From contig JAFGFM010000233.1 in NCBI GenBank assembly GCA_016931115.1, positions 1-50,564 of the forward strand: a stretch of 50,564 bases of DNA, given 5' to 3'. This DNA is from Deltaproteobacteria bacterium. GTDB taxonomy: Bacteria; Desulfobacterota; DSM-4660; Desulfatiglandales; HGW-15. The position numbers were made by a program, and so were the translations under genes. Below the pieces are notes generated by a model. The model was given only the letters and a program-made list of their open reading frames with translations, was not told where the DNA came from and searched no databases. Shown here piece after piece: positions 1 to 7,742 of the stretch (within the stretch, counting starts at the first letter, position 1; every line of letters begins with the position of its first letter).

Positions 1-57
1 AACACCGGCATTCCTAAGAAAACTCCTTCGATTTACATTACTGATTTCTTCCGTCAT
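1..57 (-). CDS. N-terminus of a Tat-exported protein (partial, runs off the left edge)
   Basis: Only the first 19 codons lie in the window. The peptide reads MTEEISNVNRRSFLRNAGV and carries a twin-arginine motif (RRSFLR) at residues 10-15, so the product is probably folded in the cytoplasm and exported by Tat, usually because it holds a metal or iron-sulfur cofactor. The start is well supported by an AGGAG ribosome binding site (63-68 region) a few bases upstream. It is the last visible gene of the minus-strand redox locus and follows the 348-residue orphan gene after a 66-base gap. Its function cannot be judged from 19 residues; a molybdoprotein, ferredoxin or periplasmic binding protein are all possible. 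Confidence 0.7.
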   Translation of the reverse strand, partial: MTEEISNVNRRSFLRNAGV

Positions 58-123
58 ATCAAGCTCTCCTGATTTTGAGTTAATAAAGCACCTTTATACT
101 TTAAACGGTATTTTACCGGAATT

Positions 124-1170
124 TCATGTCAATAATAGATCAATAACAGGCTGGAGTTTTGACGCTTCAAACCCTGCTAAAATGATCTCGGCCGGTTTTT
201 CAATAGTGACATTAAGAGGTTCTTTTCCAGGGTTCATGATCACCAGGGCCTCTCCTAACAGGGGTTTCATGATTTCTGTTCTGTATTTAATCTGCATGAT
301 ATTATCCCTGTTATTGAGATCCTGTTCTGTAAGAAACTCTATTATAATATCAGGGCTTTTGATCCTTCGCTCATGTACCTCAGCATAAACAGGTATTTTA
401 TCAAGGGTCTTGAGCATAGAAATAAACATAACCCGGCTGTCAAGCACATAGGATGTGTCACCGGTGCGGTCTCTCATCATCTTTTGAGGGATTTCATGCA
501 GGGGGTAATAGCCACTTATCTCCTTTGCAAGCGGCATTTTTATCGCCACGTAGGTTCCAAGTCTTTTTGAATGGATGATGAACTCGGGTATCCTTTTTGT
601 GGAATGGTTAAACTGCCTGCCAAATGCAATTTCTATGAGCTTCCCGGCAAAAGGTTCAAAGTTGTCATCAAGCTCAACAGAAAAGGCTTCATCCGGTTCA
701 AGCAGAAGTATAACAGTGAATGCTGCCCATGCCTCGTACCCGAGCCTGTACATTAACTCTGTTACTGATATGAGATCGTTTACAGCAATCTTTTCAAATT
801 CTTCCATTGTTATCTTTTTCTGAAACAACTCAAACAACCGGTTATAAAGGGCGCGTACCATGCCTTCTTCAGGCTTATGCAGAAAACTCATGAGGTCAAC
901 CGGAATATCAACACGCTCTATCTTAAGGGCTGCAACTATCTCTTTTTCGGCCCTGCCAAAATTTTCGCGAAGCAAATCCAGATTCATGGGCAATGTGGTG
1001 AAAAAATCACCCACAAATGAATTACGGATATCATCAAAGTATTCATAGAACCGCTTGCGCAGATGCTCCGGTATAGAGACTTCACGATTATCAATATATA
1101 TCTCCGTGTTTGATGCAATATAGTCGCTAAGGATTTTAAATTTCTTCTTCCATTCTGGTTCAATGTTCAT
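124..1170 (-). CDS. conserved-looking protein of unknown function (348 aa)
   Basis: I do not recognise this protein. It is a soluble, acidic, mostly alpha-helical-looking sequence with no signal peptide, membrane segment or cysteine-rich motif. The first 170 residues are rich in charged helices, and the C-terminal third looks more beta-rich (around the segment PGKEPLNVTIEKPAEIILAG). The start ATG is 1 base after the stop of the methyltransferase gene, with an AGAGGG-like ribosome binding site inside that gene's end, so the two are translationally linked. The position between a methyltransferase and a Tat-exported protein, downstream of an AOR/selenoprotein pair, suggests a maturation, chaperone or assembly role. 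That is inference from context only. Confidence 0.75.
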   Translation of the reverse strand: MNIEPEWKKKFKILSDYIASNTEIYIDNREVSIPEHLRKRFYEYFDDIRNSFVGDFFTTLPMNLDLLRENFGRAEKEIVAALKIERVDIPVDLMSFLHKPEEGMVRALYNRLFELFQKKITMEEFEKIAVNDLISVTELMYRLGYEAWAAFTVILLLEPDEAFSVELDDNFEPFAGKLIEIAFGRQFNHSTKRIPEFIIHSKRLGTYVAIKMPLAKEISGYYPLHEIPQKMMRDRTGDTSYVLDSRVMFISMLKTLDKIPVYAEVHERRIKSPDIIIEFLTEQDLNNRDNIMQIKYRTEIMKPLLGEALVIMNPGKEPLNVTIEKPAEIILAGFEASKLQPVIDLLLT

Positions 1171-1171
1171 A

Positions 1172-2023
1172 TCAGTTATCCCTCTCTTTTGTGTCCCAGT
1201 ATAAAAGCCCGGTTCTCATGGAAGAGGGCCAGTAGAGTTTTCCATCTTTTTCTGTGAGATGTTTTTTTAACAGATATGTCAGGTACTGATCATGATCCGA
1301 CCCCTTTTTAAGCTCGAATCTAACCATGATGCGGTCGAGCGCATCATCTAAGCTGTTATCTGTCCACACCGGCCACATCCCTTTTTTTTCCATGAGCACA
1401 TTTGGGAACATGCCCATCTGGAGCATTGCGTTATAGGCCACCTGAAAATTGGGGCTGTCATAGGGCAATCCCCATATACGGTCTGCTGCCATTGCCATCA
1501 GGCCATCCTGGTCTGGCGCCCTTAAAAGCATAAGGCATCTGTTTCTTGTGGCCTCGTTCATTGCAGTTATAAAACCCCTGATATCATCACACCCATATAT
1601 GGAATGAGAAGCAAGGGTGAAATCATGGGGTTCAATGCCGACAACAGGCCATAACCTGTCCAGCACTTCAACATTACGAATGCATTCCTTGTCAAGGTTT
1701 TCCATAAGCAATTCCCTCATATCTGCTGATGGTTCAATTGCTGTAACCTTTAACGCATATTTAGATAATAAAACTGCCCATGCCCCTGTGCCTGCCCCTA
1801 TGTCAAGGACTGTTGCATTCTTGCATGATGAAATCATGGAGATAATAATATCCCTGTGAGGGTCAGGCCTGGACCATCTCTCTTTCACCCTTTCATAAAA
1901 CATCTTTGAGCGGTCTTTCCACTTGTCCTGGTTATCCTTTGACCTTTTTTTCTGATTCCAGAAAGGGCCCTGTCTTTCTACAAGCTCTTTCCATAATAGT
2001 ATCCAGTCTGTGATCTTTTCCAT
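1172..2023 (-). CDS. class I SAM-dependent methyltransferase
   Basis: The protein (283 aa) has a Rossmann-fold methyltransferase core: motif I LDIGAGTG at about residues 73-80, followed by the acidic ribose-binding strand VTAIEPSADM at about 93-102, then a motif IV-like segment around HDFTLASHSIYG. The N-terminal 65 residues form a charged helical extension typical of small-molecule rather than rRNA methyltransferases. The C-terminus (about 180-283) is Trp/Met rich and may form the substrate cap. It starts 2 bases after the stop of the 134-residue gene and ends 1 base before the 348-residue gene, so these three are one operon. The substrate is unknown. The context (AOR, selenoprotein, remnant molybdoprotein) hints at methylation of a metabolite or cofactor in that pathway. 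Confidence 0.85.
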   Translation of the reverse strand: MEKITDWILLWKELVERQGPFWNQKKRSKDNQDKWKDRSKMFYERVKERWSRPDPHRDIIISMISSCKNATVLDIGAGTGAWAVLLSKYALKVTAIEPSADMRELLMENLDKECIRNVEVLDRLWPVVGIEPHDFTLASHSIYGCDDIRGFITAMNEATRNRCLMLLRAPDQDGLMAMAADRIWGLPYDSPNFQVAYNAMLQMGMFPNVLMEKKGMWPVWTDNSLDDALDRIMVRFELKKGSDHDQYLTYLLKKHLTEKDGKLYWPSSMRTGLLYWDTKERDN

Positions 2024-2025
2024 AT

Positions 2026-2430
2026 TTATACCGGTTGATTCTCTTCTTCTACCGGAGACCGGGGTCTTTTAACATCATCAGGCAGTGATTCGCCTATTTT
2101 TTTTACAAAGAGCAGGAACCCTTCAAGTGTACTGCCGGTGCCCCATTCCTTTGCCGCCTCTTTGTCAAGCTCTTCATCCTCGTTCATATCAAGCATATGC
2201 AGCAGATGCTCCCTGTCAGCCCTGTTAAGAGGACAGTCAAGAGCAAGACAGTGATCCCCTGTCTGGCAGAATCCATCATCTGCATATACATGCTGAACCA
2301 GCATCCTTCGCACAGGGTCATCACCTAAATACAAATGACGTACCTTGCCGCTGTATCCGCATACAGAGACAGAGAAATGCTGTCCGGTCGGTAAGGTGTA
2401 ATCCATCCACTTTGAGATATATTTATTCAT
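2026..2430 (-). CDS. small Cys-containing protein of unknown function (134 aa)
   Basis: This 134-residue protein is not recognised. It has an N-terminal beta-rich half with four cysteines (one at about residue 24, then a spaced trio near 54-65 in the stretch FCQTGDHCLALDCP) that could bind a metal or iron-sulfur cluster, and an acidic helical C-terminal half ending in a Pro/Glu-rich tail. There is no signal peptide. Its AGGAAA ribosome binding site overlaps the stop of the degraded molybdoprotein remnant immediately upstream, and its stop is 2 bases from the methyltransferase start. It was therefore probably translated downstream of an intact molybdoprotein gene before that gene was lost. Confidence 0.7.
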   Translation of the reverse strand: MNKYISKWMDYTLPTGQHFSVSVCGYSGKVRHLYLGDDPVRRMLVQHVYADDGFCQTGDHCLALDCPLNRADREHLLHMLDMNEDEELDKEAAKEWGTGSTLEGFLLFVKKIGESLPDDVKRPRSPVEEENQPV

Positions 2431-2439
2431 TATAATTTC

Positions 2440-2564
2440 CTATGCCTTGCCAAGTGCCTTTAAAACCCTGTCAGGTGTGGCTGGCGTATCAACCCATTTG
2501 CGTTAGGCTTTCCAACCACTCTGAACTCTTTACGCTGTCCGTTTACTCCCGCTAAGTCAGCCAT
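2440..2564 (-). pseudogene. remnant of a xanthine-dehydrogenase-family molybdopterin subunit (both ends kept, middle deleted)
   Basis: A GGAGT ribosome binding site and ATG at 2562-2564 open a reading frame beginning MADLAGVNGQRKEFRVVGKPN. This matches the usual first residues of xanthine dehydrogenase/aldehyde-oxidase-type molybdenum subunits, where an RVVGKPN motif precedes the substrate domain. A few bases later, in a different frame, the sequence reads KWVDTPATPDRVLKALGKA and then TAG (2440-2442), which resembles the C-terminal end of the same family. A gene of several hundred codons seems to have lost nearly its whole middle, joining the ends out of frame. In the first frame translation stops after about 34 residues. 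Family assignment is from memory of the conserved ends, not from an alignment. Confidence 0.65.
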
Positions 2565-2588
2565 ATTTTGTTACTCCTGAATTAAAAA

Positions 2589-2663
2589 AGGGTTCAAGGA
2601 CTCAAGGGGTCCAGGGTTCAAGAAAAAGTTTTTTTTACTTGAATCAGTAACCCCTTGAACCCT
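2589..2663. repeat. short inverted/direct repeat built on AGGGTTCAAG
   Basis: The 10-base unit AGGGTTCAAG occurs at 2589-2598 and 2613-2622, and its reverse complement lies in CCCCTTGAACCCT at 2651-2663. The arms can fold into a hairpin around an A/T-rich centre that includes a run of eight T residues (about 2629-2637). It sits between the stop of the selenoprotein gene and the degraded molybdoprotein start. It may be a terminator-like or small mobile repeat; no transposase is linked to it. Confidence 0.5.
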
Positions 2664-2671
2664 CTCTTATC

Positions 2672-4402
2672 CTACCTCCACGCATCAATTGAAACAGGCC
2701 TGCCAAGACCGAAATCGGTAACAAACCACGTTGTCTGTATCCCCCCGCCAACAACAAGTATACTTATGCTCCTGGCATTAAGGGGTTTTATTAATGTGTC
2801 ACCTGGGAGTTTCAGGTAATCCGAATATGGTGGAATGCCCTGCCGCGCCATTGGCATATACATGGTGGCTGCGACTCCGTTACCGAAAAAAGAATCAACA
2901 GTTTTCTCAACATTATCTGCAAGATATTTACTGAGATCATCCTTTGTATTCATGTTGTAATCGGCCTTAAGAAGCTCTGCCACGGTTGGATCCATAATAA
3001 CTGTTGCACCACCTATTGCTGCAAGGGATCTCATGTAATCACGCATGAGAAGATGAGATGGATATGACTTTTGTGCCTCACCCACACTTGAAATATATGT
3101 CCAGCCTGTACCAAAGGAGACTGTGCTGTCATTTGGTTTAAATTTATTTTTTACATGATATGGCTGCCAGCCTTGAGGCAATGCCTCTTCATTCTCTGCA
3201 ATACAGAGGTTGTTGTACTGGAGGTTACTACCGAGTGTGCTGAAGGTTGTTACACCGTGATGAATATTTCCAGCTGTTTTACTCATAATAGTTAAACTTC
3301 GGCCAACAACAGAGTTTACCTCGTTATGGGGCCCCATGGCATTTCCTTTGTAGTTCATGCCAAGTTCATCACGTATAGGGCCGTTAACAAGGATCATATT
3401 TGCCATTGAGCTTGTTGAATTGCCAAATGGCACCTGGGTTGCAACAGCAAGGATAAGGGGCATATATTCCGGTTTGGCCCCAACCATGACAGCGCATATT
3501 GCTACCTTTTCTACTGTGAACTCCCTTTTTCCTCCTGGCCAGTCAATAATTTTAACCACCTTATCAGGGGCATGGCTGGTTCCTTCAAGCATTGCCCTGA
3601 CCCTTTCTTCTGTGGGCAGGATTATGGGGTTGTAATCTGTCCAGTCCTTATCTTTGAAAAGGCGCTGTAAATTTTCCTCTGTATCAGGTGGAAGAAACCT
3701 GGGTTCAGGTGTTGGCGCAGGTGCCGGGCCTGTGTATTTTTCATCCTTTGTGAGGGGCTTTGTAAGGTGTTCAACAACAGTCGGCATCATTGGTTTACCT
3801 GATAACATATCGTTTCCCCTGACATAGCGCTTGTGCACCTCCCTGGGCTGACCTGCCACAGGAAAAGGTATCCCTATATAACGGATGGGCATACCTGTTA
3901 CATTTGTTAAATTATATTCAACAGCATATTTCATCATATTGGCTGCCGCAGCTCCAACAGTGGGTATCTTATATGTTGTCTCCAGTGTTTTACAGAATCG
4001 GCTCACGGCCGAGGTACAAGAGTCTCAACCCGATACCCCGATTAATGCGGCATTTCCCTTTTCCCCGATCTCTTTCCATAAAGCAGGGTCATCGGCCATG
4101 TAGCTGCCAGCCTTTCTTTTAACAACAACATTCACCTTTGGCATGTTTTCGTTAAACCATATCTTCATCTCCTCGAAAACACCATAAGCCGCATCAGGGC
4201 CTCCCCAGTTGATATCAACCAGGTACACGGTCTTGCCATCAAGTGAATCAAGGCGTTCTGTCAATGCTACCCTGTCAACCATAGGGTTTGCTATTGCAGG
4301 GTTCATGACTGTAATTTTTTCGCTGCAATATAGAGTGTTGCTGATGAGCGCTAAGACAGCAACAAGGAGCAGTAGTCTTACTGACATAAATATCCTTTTC
4401 AT
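2672..4402 (-). CDS. UGSC-family selenoprotein with N-terminal export signal; Sec encoded by in-frame UGA at 4025-4027
   Basis: Two adjacent open frames (down to 4025 and from 4006) are in the same frame and are separated only by one TGA. Reading it as selenocysteine gives a 576-aa protein with the motif GVSG-Sec-DSCTSAVSRF, Sec126 and Cys129 forming a UxxC redox pair. This fits UGSC-type (seleno)proteins, where a KTVxLVD strand precedes a GxxD-UGSCTS loop. A short stem-loop just after the UGA could be the bacterial SECIS. The chosen start has a GAGG site (4412-4415) 9 bases upstream and gives a hydrophobic signal-like segment (about residues 8-22); an upstream ATG at 4432 lacks a site. The C-terminal 400 residues contain a conserved-looking motif (LVNGPIRDELGMN, NAMGPHNEVN) of unknown role. 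The gene follows the AOR gene but beyond a terminator. An alternative is a true nonsense mutation, disfavoured by the Sec context. Confidence 0.85.
3998..4027 (-). promoter_or_regulatory. candidate bacterial SECIS stem-loop after the UGA codon
   Basis: On the minus strand the UGA (4027-4025) is followed after 12 bases by TCGGC (4012-4008), the loop CGTGA (4007-4003) and GCCGA (4002-3998), a perfect 5-bp stem with a 5-base loop containing a G. The distance from UGA to the loop is 17 bases, within the range of bacterial SECIS elements. No strong lower stem is obvious by eye. Confidence 0.6.
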
Positions 4403-4480
4403 ACTTAAAATCCTCATGTAAAAGTTAAACAAATTATTGTCTCAAATGTGAAATTTGATATCCAGATTTGTACTTATCAT

Positions 4481-4556
4481 AATCGAAATCCAAATCGTTA
4501 TCGAAATCGAAATCGTCATCCAAATCGAACCCGATTTCGATTGCGATTTCGATTGT
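4481..4556. repeat. hexamer-based (ATCGAA) repeat folding back on itself
   Basis: Upstream of the selenoprotein gene the sequence repeats variants of ATCGAA/ATCCAA on one side (4481-4529) and the complementary CGATTT/GATTGC units on the other (4530-4556). The arm TCGAAATCG (4501-4509 and again offset by six) pairs with CGATTTCGA (4532-4540 and 4544-4552). The period is six bases, so it would be in frame if translated, but no credible gene covers it. Such repeats are prone to slippage and could form a stable hairpin in the selenoprotein leader. Confidence 0.7.
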
Positions 4557-4644
4557 ACCATTTATATAATTATATTGAGCCATAAAAGACCAGAACGAAT
4601 GTGGAGTATCGAATGGATTTCATCCTGTCAGAGTACCTGAACCA

Positions 4645-4690
4645 TTTTAAAAAATATGCCGCCAGAATTATTCATCTCCCGGCGGCATAT
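4645..4690 (-). terminator. intrinsic terminator of the AOR operon
   Basis: Ten bases after the AOR stop, ATATGCCGCC (complement of 4681-4690) pairs perfectly with GGCGGCATAT (complement of 4654-4663). A U-rich run (complement of 4645-4653) follows on the minus strand. This separates the AOR transcript from the selenoprotein gene. Confidence 0.8.
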
Positions 4691-4701
4691 CTTAATTGAT
4701 G

Positions 4702-6744
4702 TTAACCAAGTTTATCTCTCTTTTTAAGGAGGTCGGCCACGTTTTTAAGCCCCATCTTTTCAAGGGTCTTCTTTGTGGGATTACCGGTTTCAGCGTTATA
4801 CCCCTCAAATTTGTAGAACCTGCTCTTCCAGTCTTCAAACTTGGCCCTGTCAAGCGTTCTCCCTGCACCTTTATCATATGTCCATTTTCCGTTCAGGTAC
4901 ATTGGCAGATCACTACCCCTGCCGGGCTGGTCATATATATAGTCAGGAAATACCTCCATTTTGCTTGTCCTGCCCTGGAGTATCCATATGGATCTGTCAA
5001 GAGTATATATCTTATGGCCCATTTCCATTCCATCAGCAAAGCTCAGGTCCTGGCCTGTTACAGCCTTCCAGAATTTTGGCTCTGCATTTGGTGTGGGGCC
5101 GCGTCTGTCTTCTGTGTTGTTGGTGATGCACATTGGCCATCTCCATCCGCAGAAACCGCCGCCGCCGATCCACATCTTTTCATAATGCTTTACCCATGCT
5201 ACCTGCTTTACCTTGCTGTCAGAGTAGATACCGGTCGGGCCATCGCCATAGTCTATCATGTACTCATCACCGTTATATGGCACCATGGCATCTGTATAAA
5301 GCTTGGCTGCCTCTGCTGCTGTCAGGTAGGGGTCTCCTGACTGTGCCATCCAGTGAAGAGGATAATTTGCCATCATATGAAGCATCAGGTCACGTTCACC
5401 AAGGATTGAACCATAACCCCACTCTACCTCTGTCTGTGAATCATAATGTTCCTGGGTTCCCCAGTAGGTTAAACGGAGGATGCCTTTTTGCAGATCATCT
5501 TCATACAGGCCGTATTTGGCGGCAAATCTGGCTGCACCTTCGGCCATGTCATTACCGATTCCCTTGCGGTTGGATATTGCGTCAAGGAGCATCTGCGGGA
5601 ATCCTGGGTCATTCATCTTGTCGATAGGCAGATCACACTCTATTTTTTTGCCTTTACCAAGAAGACCGCGCATGTTCAGGCTGCGCAGATAGCCCATTGT
5701 TGGCATGAGCTGCCAGTGGCCGAGCCCCATTTTCTGCATCATGTCATTAGCTACCCTTGATGCCTTTGCACTGCCTGGCAGGCTAAATATCATTGTTCCT
5801 GCACAAACTGATTCATTGGAATCACCTGTGGCAAGCCTCATACGACAGCCTCTCGGGCATGATGCACAGGCCGCAGCCCTTGCAGGAATAAGGGGAGGAC
5901 TGCCATTGGTGACATTACCACCGCTCGGTGCGCCGCTTATAAGGCTGTAACCCATACCACCGAATCTTGCTGCCTCACGAGGGTTATCTACATTCCACTG
6001 AAACTGATTGAACCATAAACGGGCATCCATAAATGCCTTTGGATCGGCAATCTTTACACCGCCCGTGCCTATTGCGCTGATGGCTTTAAGATTTTTCGAA
6101 CCAAAGACACCACCGAAACCGCACAATGCGGCCTGTGAACCAGGGCCATGAAGCAGGCAGCCAAGACGGCTAAGGTTTTCACCTGCGGGGCCGCAGCATA
6201 CCACAGCAGGCACCTGGGTTGTAAAATCATCATCTGCAACCTGTGCCCATTCTCCCTGCCTGAGGCTTGGAATAACACGTCTGGCTATCTCCTCCTGGGT
6301 ATCCCAGGTGTCCATACCCCATACACCCTTGCCATCTTCAATGGTTACCTTGTCATTAATTATATTTATCCATACAGGGGCACTTGCAGCCCCTTCAACT
6401 ACGATACCGTCCCACCCTGCAAATTTAAGCTGAGAGGTAAAACGACCACCAAAGTTACTGTGGCCGAACCACTCTATGGGGTAGAGCATCGGGCCAAGAC
6501 CCTGCACTTCACATCTCCCTGATGCAGGCACGTTTGTCCCTGAAAAGGGTGATGTCATCATTATTATAAGGTTTCTCTTGTCGAATGCCTCAAATGGCAA
6601 CTGATCACCAACCAGATCAAAAAATATTGCTGATCCGATTCCATGACCTCCGCCAAATGCCAGATACTTTTCTGTTGAAATGGTGCTGACCGATTTATCA
6701 GTCAGGTTTACTCTTGCAATTTTACCTGTATATCCGCCTTTCAT
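4702..6744 (-). CDS. aldehyde ferredoxin oxidoreductase family protein (tungsten/molybdenum bis-pterin enzyme)
   Basis: The product (680 aa) begins with the AOR N-domain signature (GGYTGKIARVNLTDKSV, then YLAFGGGHGIG) that binds the two tungstopterin moieties. It carries the [4Fe-4S] ligand set CxxCxxxC at Cys293, Cys296 and Cys300, with a later Cys in the GGGGFCGWRWPMC region as probable fourth ligand. AOR enzymes oxidise aldehydes to acids, or in relatives (YdhV-like, BamB-like) catalyse other low-potential redox steps, using ferredoxin-type partners. The start is ATG 6742-6744, with GGAGG at 6751-6755 overlapping the stop of the ferredoxin gene; an ATG two codons upstream has no room for a site. 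AOR itself has no export signal, yet its partner does. Length is slightly above the roughly 605-650 aa common for the family. Confidence 0.92.
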   Translation of the reverse strand: MKGGYTGKIARVNLTDKSVSTISTEKYLAFGGGHGIGSAIFFDLVGDQLPFEAFDKRNLIIMMTSPFSGTNVPASGRCEVQGLGPMLYPIEWFGHSNFGGRFTSQLKFAGWDGIVVEGAASAPVWINIINDKVTIEDGKGVWGMDTWDTQEEIARRVIPSLRQGEWAQVADDDFTTQVPAVVCCGPAGENLSRLGCLLHGPGSQAALCGFGGVFGSKNLKAISAIGTGGVKIADPKAFMDARLWFNQFQWNVDNPREAARFGGMGYSLISGAPSGGNVTNGSPPLIPARAAACASCPRGCRMRLATGDSNESVCAGTMIFSLPGSAKASRVANDMMQKMGLGHWQLMPTMGYLRSLNMRGLLGKGKKIECDLPIDKMNDPGFPQMLLDAISNRKGIGNDMAEGAARFAAKYGLYEDDLQKGILRLTYWGTQEHYDSQTEVEWGYGSILGERDLMLHMMANYPLHWMAQSGDPYLTAAEAAKLYTDAMVPYNGDEYMIDYGDGPTGIYSDSKVKQVAWVKHYEKMWIGGGGFCGWRWPMCITNNTEDRRGPTPNAEPKFWKAVTGQDLSFADGMEMGHKIYTLDRSIWILQGRTSKMEVFPDYIYDQPGRGSDLPMYLNGKWTYDKGAGRTLDRAKFEDWKSRFYKFEGYNAETGNPTKKTLEKMGLKNVADLLKKRDKLG

Positions 6745-6754
6745 TTCCATCCTC

Positions 6755-7543
6755 CTATTGCTTTGCCTTTGGCTTTGGTCCACCAAACATCCTTGGTCCC
6801 ATATTTTTATACTTTGGTGGTATTATCCTGCTGTCATCTACCAGACCCAGATTCAGGAAGTGATCATTGCGCAGGTTTACATTATATCCTTCGGTCTCTT
6901 TCTGGTCAGGTGTTTCAGTGACAAACTTAATGGCCTGCATGGGGCATGACTGTACGCATGCCTGTTTGCCGCCAGGACCGCCTTTTTCATCCCAGAAGGG
7001 GGTATCTATGCAAAGATCGCATTTTGTGGATTTTCCCAGGATGTGGTTCCATATGGTGCGGTGAGGCTGCTGCGGACACATTTCAAGGCATGTTTTACAA
7101 CCGATACATTCCTCTTCATTGATCCTTCTCACGTTTCCGTTTTCTGTGTCAATAAATGCCGCTCCTACAGGGCAGTTGATGACACATGGCGGTGTTACGC
7201 ACTGACGGCATACAGAGATCTGAAGGTCATCAGGGAATTTCCCGAATGAATTCTGTATTATCTGGATACGTGAAAGTGAAAGATTCTGCTCTCCATAATG
7301 AACCATTGAGCAGCTCAGCATGCAGGTAGTGCAACCGATACACTTTTTACTGTCATAAACCAGATAGCCTTTGGATTCGGGGTATGATGCCCCTTTGGCC
7401 TCTTCTGCAACAGCGGTTTTCACACCGGTTGACACGGCAATTGCTCCGGCAGCAAGCGCAGCGCTTCCGCCGACAAGGAATTGCCTACGATTCATTGTTT
7501 TTTCTGGGGCTTCTTTTTTGTCAGGTTTTTTGTTTTTTGGCAT
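6755..7543 (-). CDS. Tat-signal four-cluster ferredoxin-type electron transfer subunit
   Basis: The protein (262 aa) has a twin-arginine signal (NRRQFLVGG at about 18-26, followed by an Ala-rich hydrophobic stretch ending near AVAEEA), then several CxxCxxCxxxC clusters. The first has Cys68, Cys71, Cys74 and Cys78; others begin at CRQC, CIGC and CDLC, with the last cysteines in CVQSCP. This DmsB/HybA/YdhY-like arrangement passes electrons between a catalytic subunit and a membrane or periplasmic partner. The start ATG (7541-7543) has AGGAG at 7551-7555; an upstream in-frame ATG would bury the signal. It is the first gene of a two-gene operon with the AOR. If the signal works, the AOR could be exported as a hitchhiker; alternatively the signal may act only as an anchor. 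Confidence 0.9.
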   Translation of the reverse strand: MPKNKKPDKKEAPEKTMNRRQFLVGGSAALAAGAIAVSTGVKTAVAEEAKGASYPESKGYLVYDSKKCIGCTTCMLSCSMVHYGEQNLSLSRIQIIQNSFGKFPDDLQISVCRQCVTPPCVINCPVGAAFIDTENGNVRRINEEECIGCKTCLEMCPQQPHRTIWNHILGKSTKCDLCIDTPFWDEKGGPGGKQACVQSCPMQAIKFVTETPDQKETEGYNVNLRNDHFLNLGLVDDSRIIPPKYKNMGPRMFGGPKPKAKQ

Positions 7544-7629
7544 TCGTTGACTCCTTGATTGATAACGGGTTAAAATCATTTTAAACAAAAAATAAGTTCA
7601 AAATGGCCAGCTATTTATGAAGAACCCGG

Positions 7630-7659
7630 ATAATATACCAAAGATACTATGAGTGTCAA
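7630..7659 (-). promoter_or_regulatory. sigma70-type promoter for the ferredoxin-AOR operon
   Basis: On the minus strand a consensus -35 TTGACA (7659-7654) is followed by -10 candidates TATATT (7637-7632, 16-base spacer) or TATTAT (7635-7630, 18-base spacer). The leader to the ferredoxin start is about 85 bases. Confidence 0.65.
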
Positions 7660-7742
7660 TGATCAAGAGAGCTTATTGTATTCTAATGATCTGCGGCCCT
7701 CATTCTTAATCTACTAATATATTTTCCAGGCCCTGTTTACTA

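Noticed and set aside
2589-2663. tRNA T-arm from the GGTTCAAG sequence
   Set aside because: No cloverleaf or acceptor stem can be drawn; the motif is part of the short inverted repeat.
4025-4432. Stand-alone 135-aa secreted protein
   Set aside because: Its stop is the in-frame TGA that continues directly into the 2672-4006 frame with a U-x-x-C motif, so it is the N-terminal part of one selenoprotein; its ATG at 4432 also lacks a ribosome binding site.
4455-4640. Plus-strand frame with IEIEIV-type repeats
   Set aside because: The peptide repeat is only the translation of the six-base DNA repeat; no ribosome binding site.
4696-5340. 214-codon plus-strand frame
   Set aside because: It lies antisense inside the AOR gene, has chance-like composition and no ribosome binding site.
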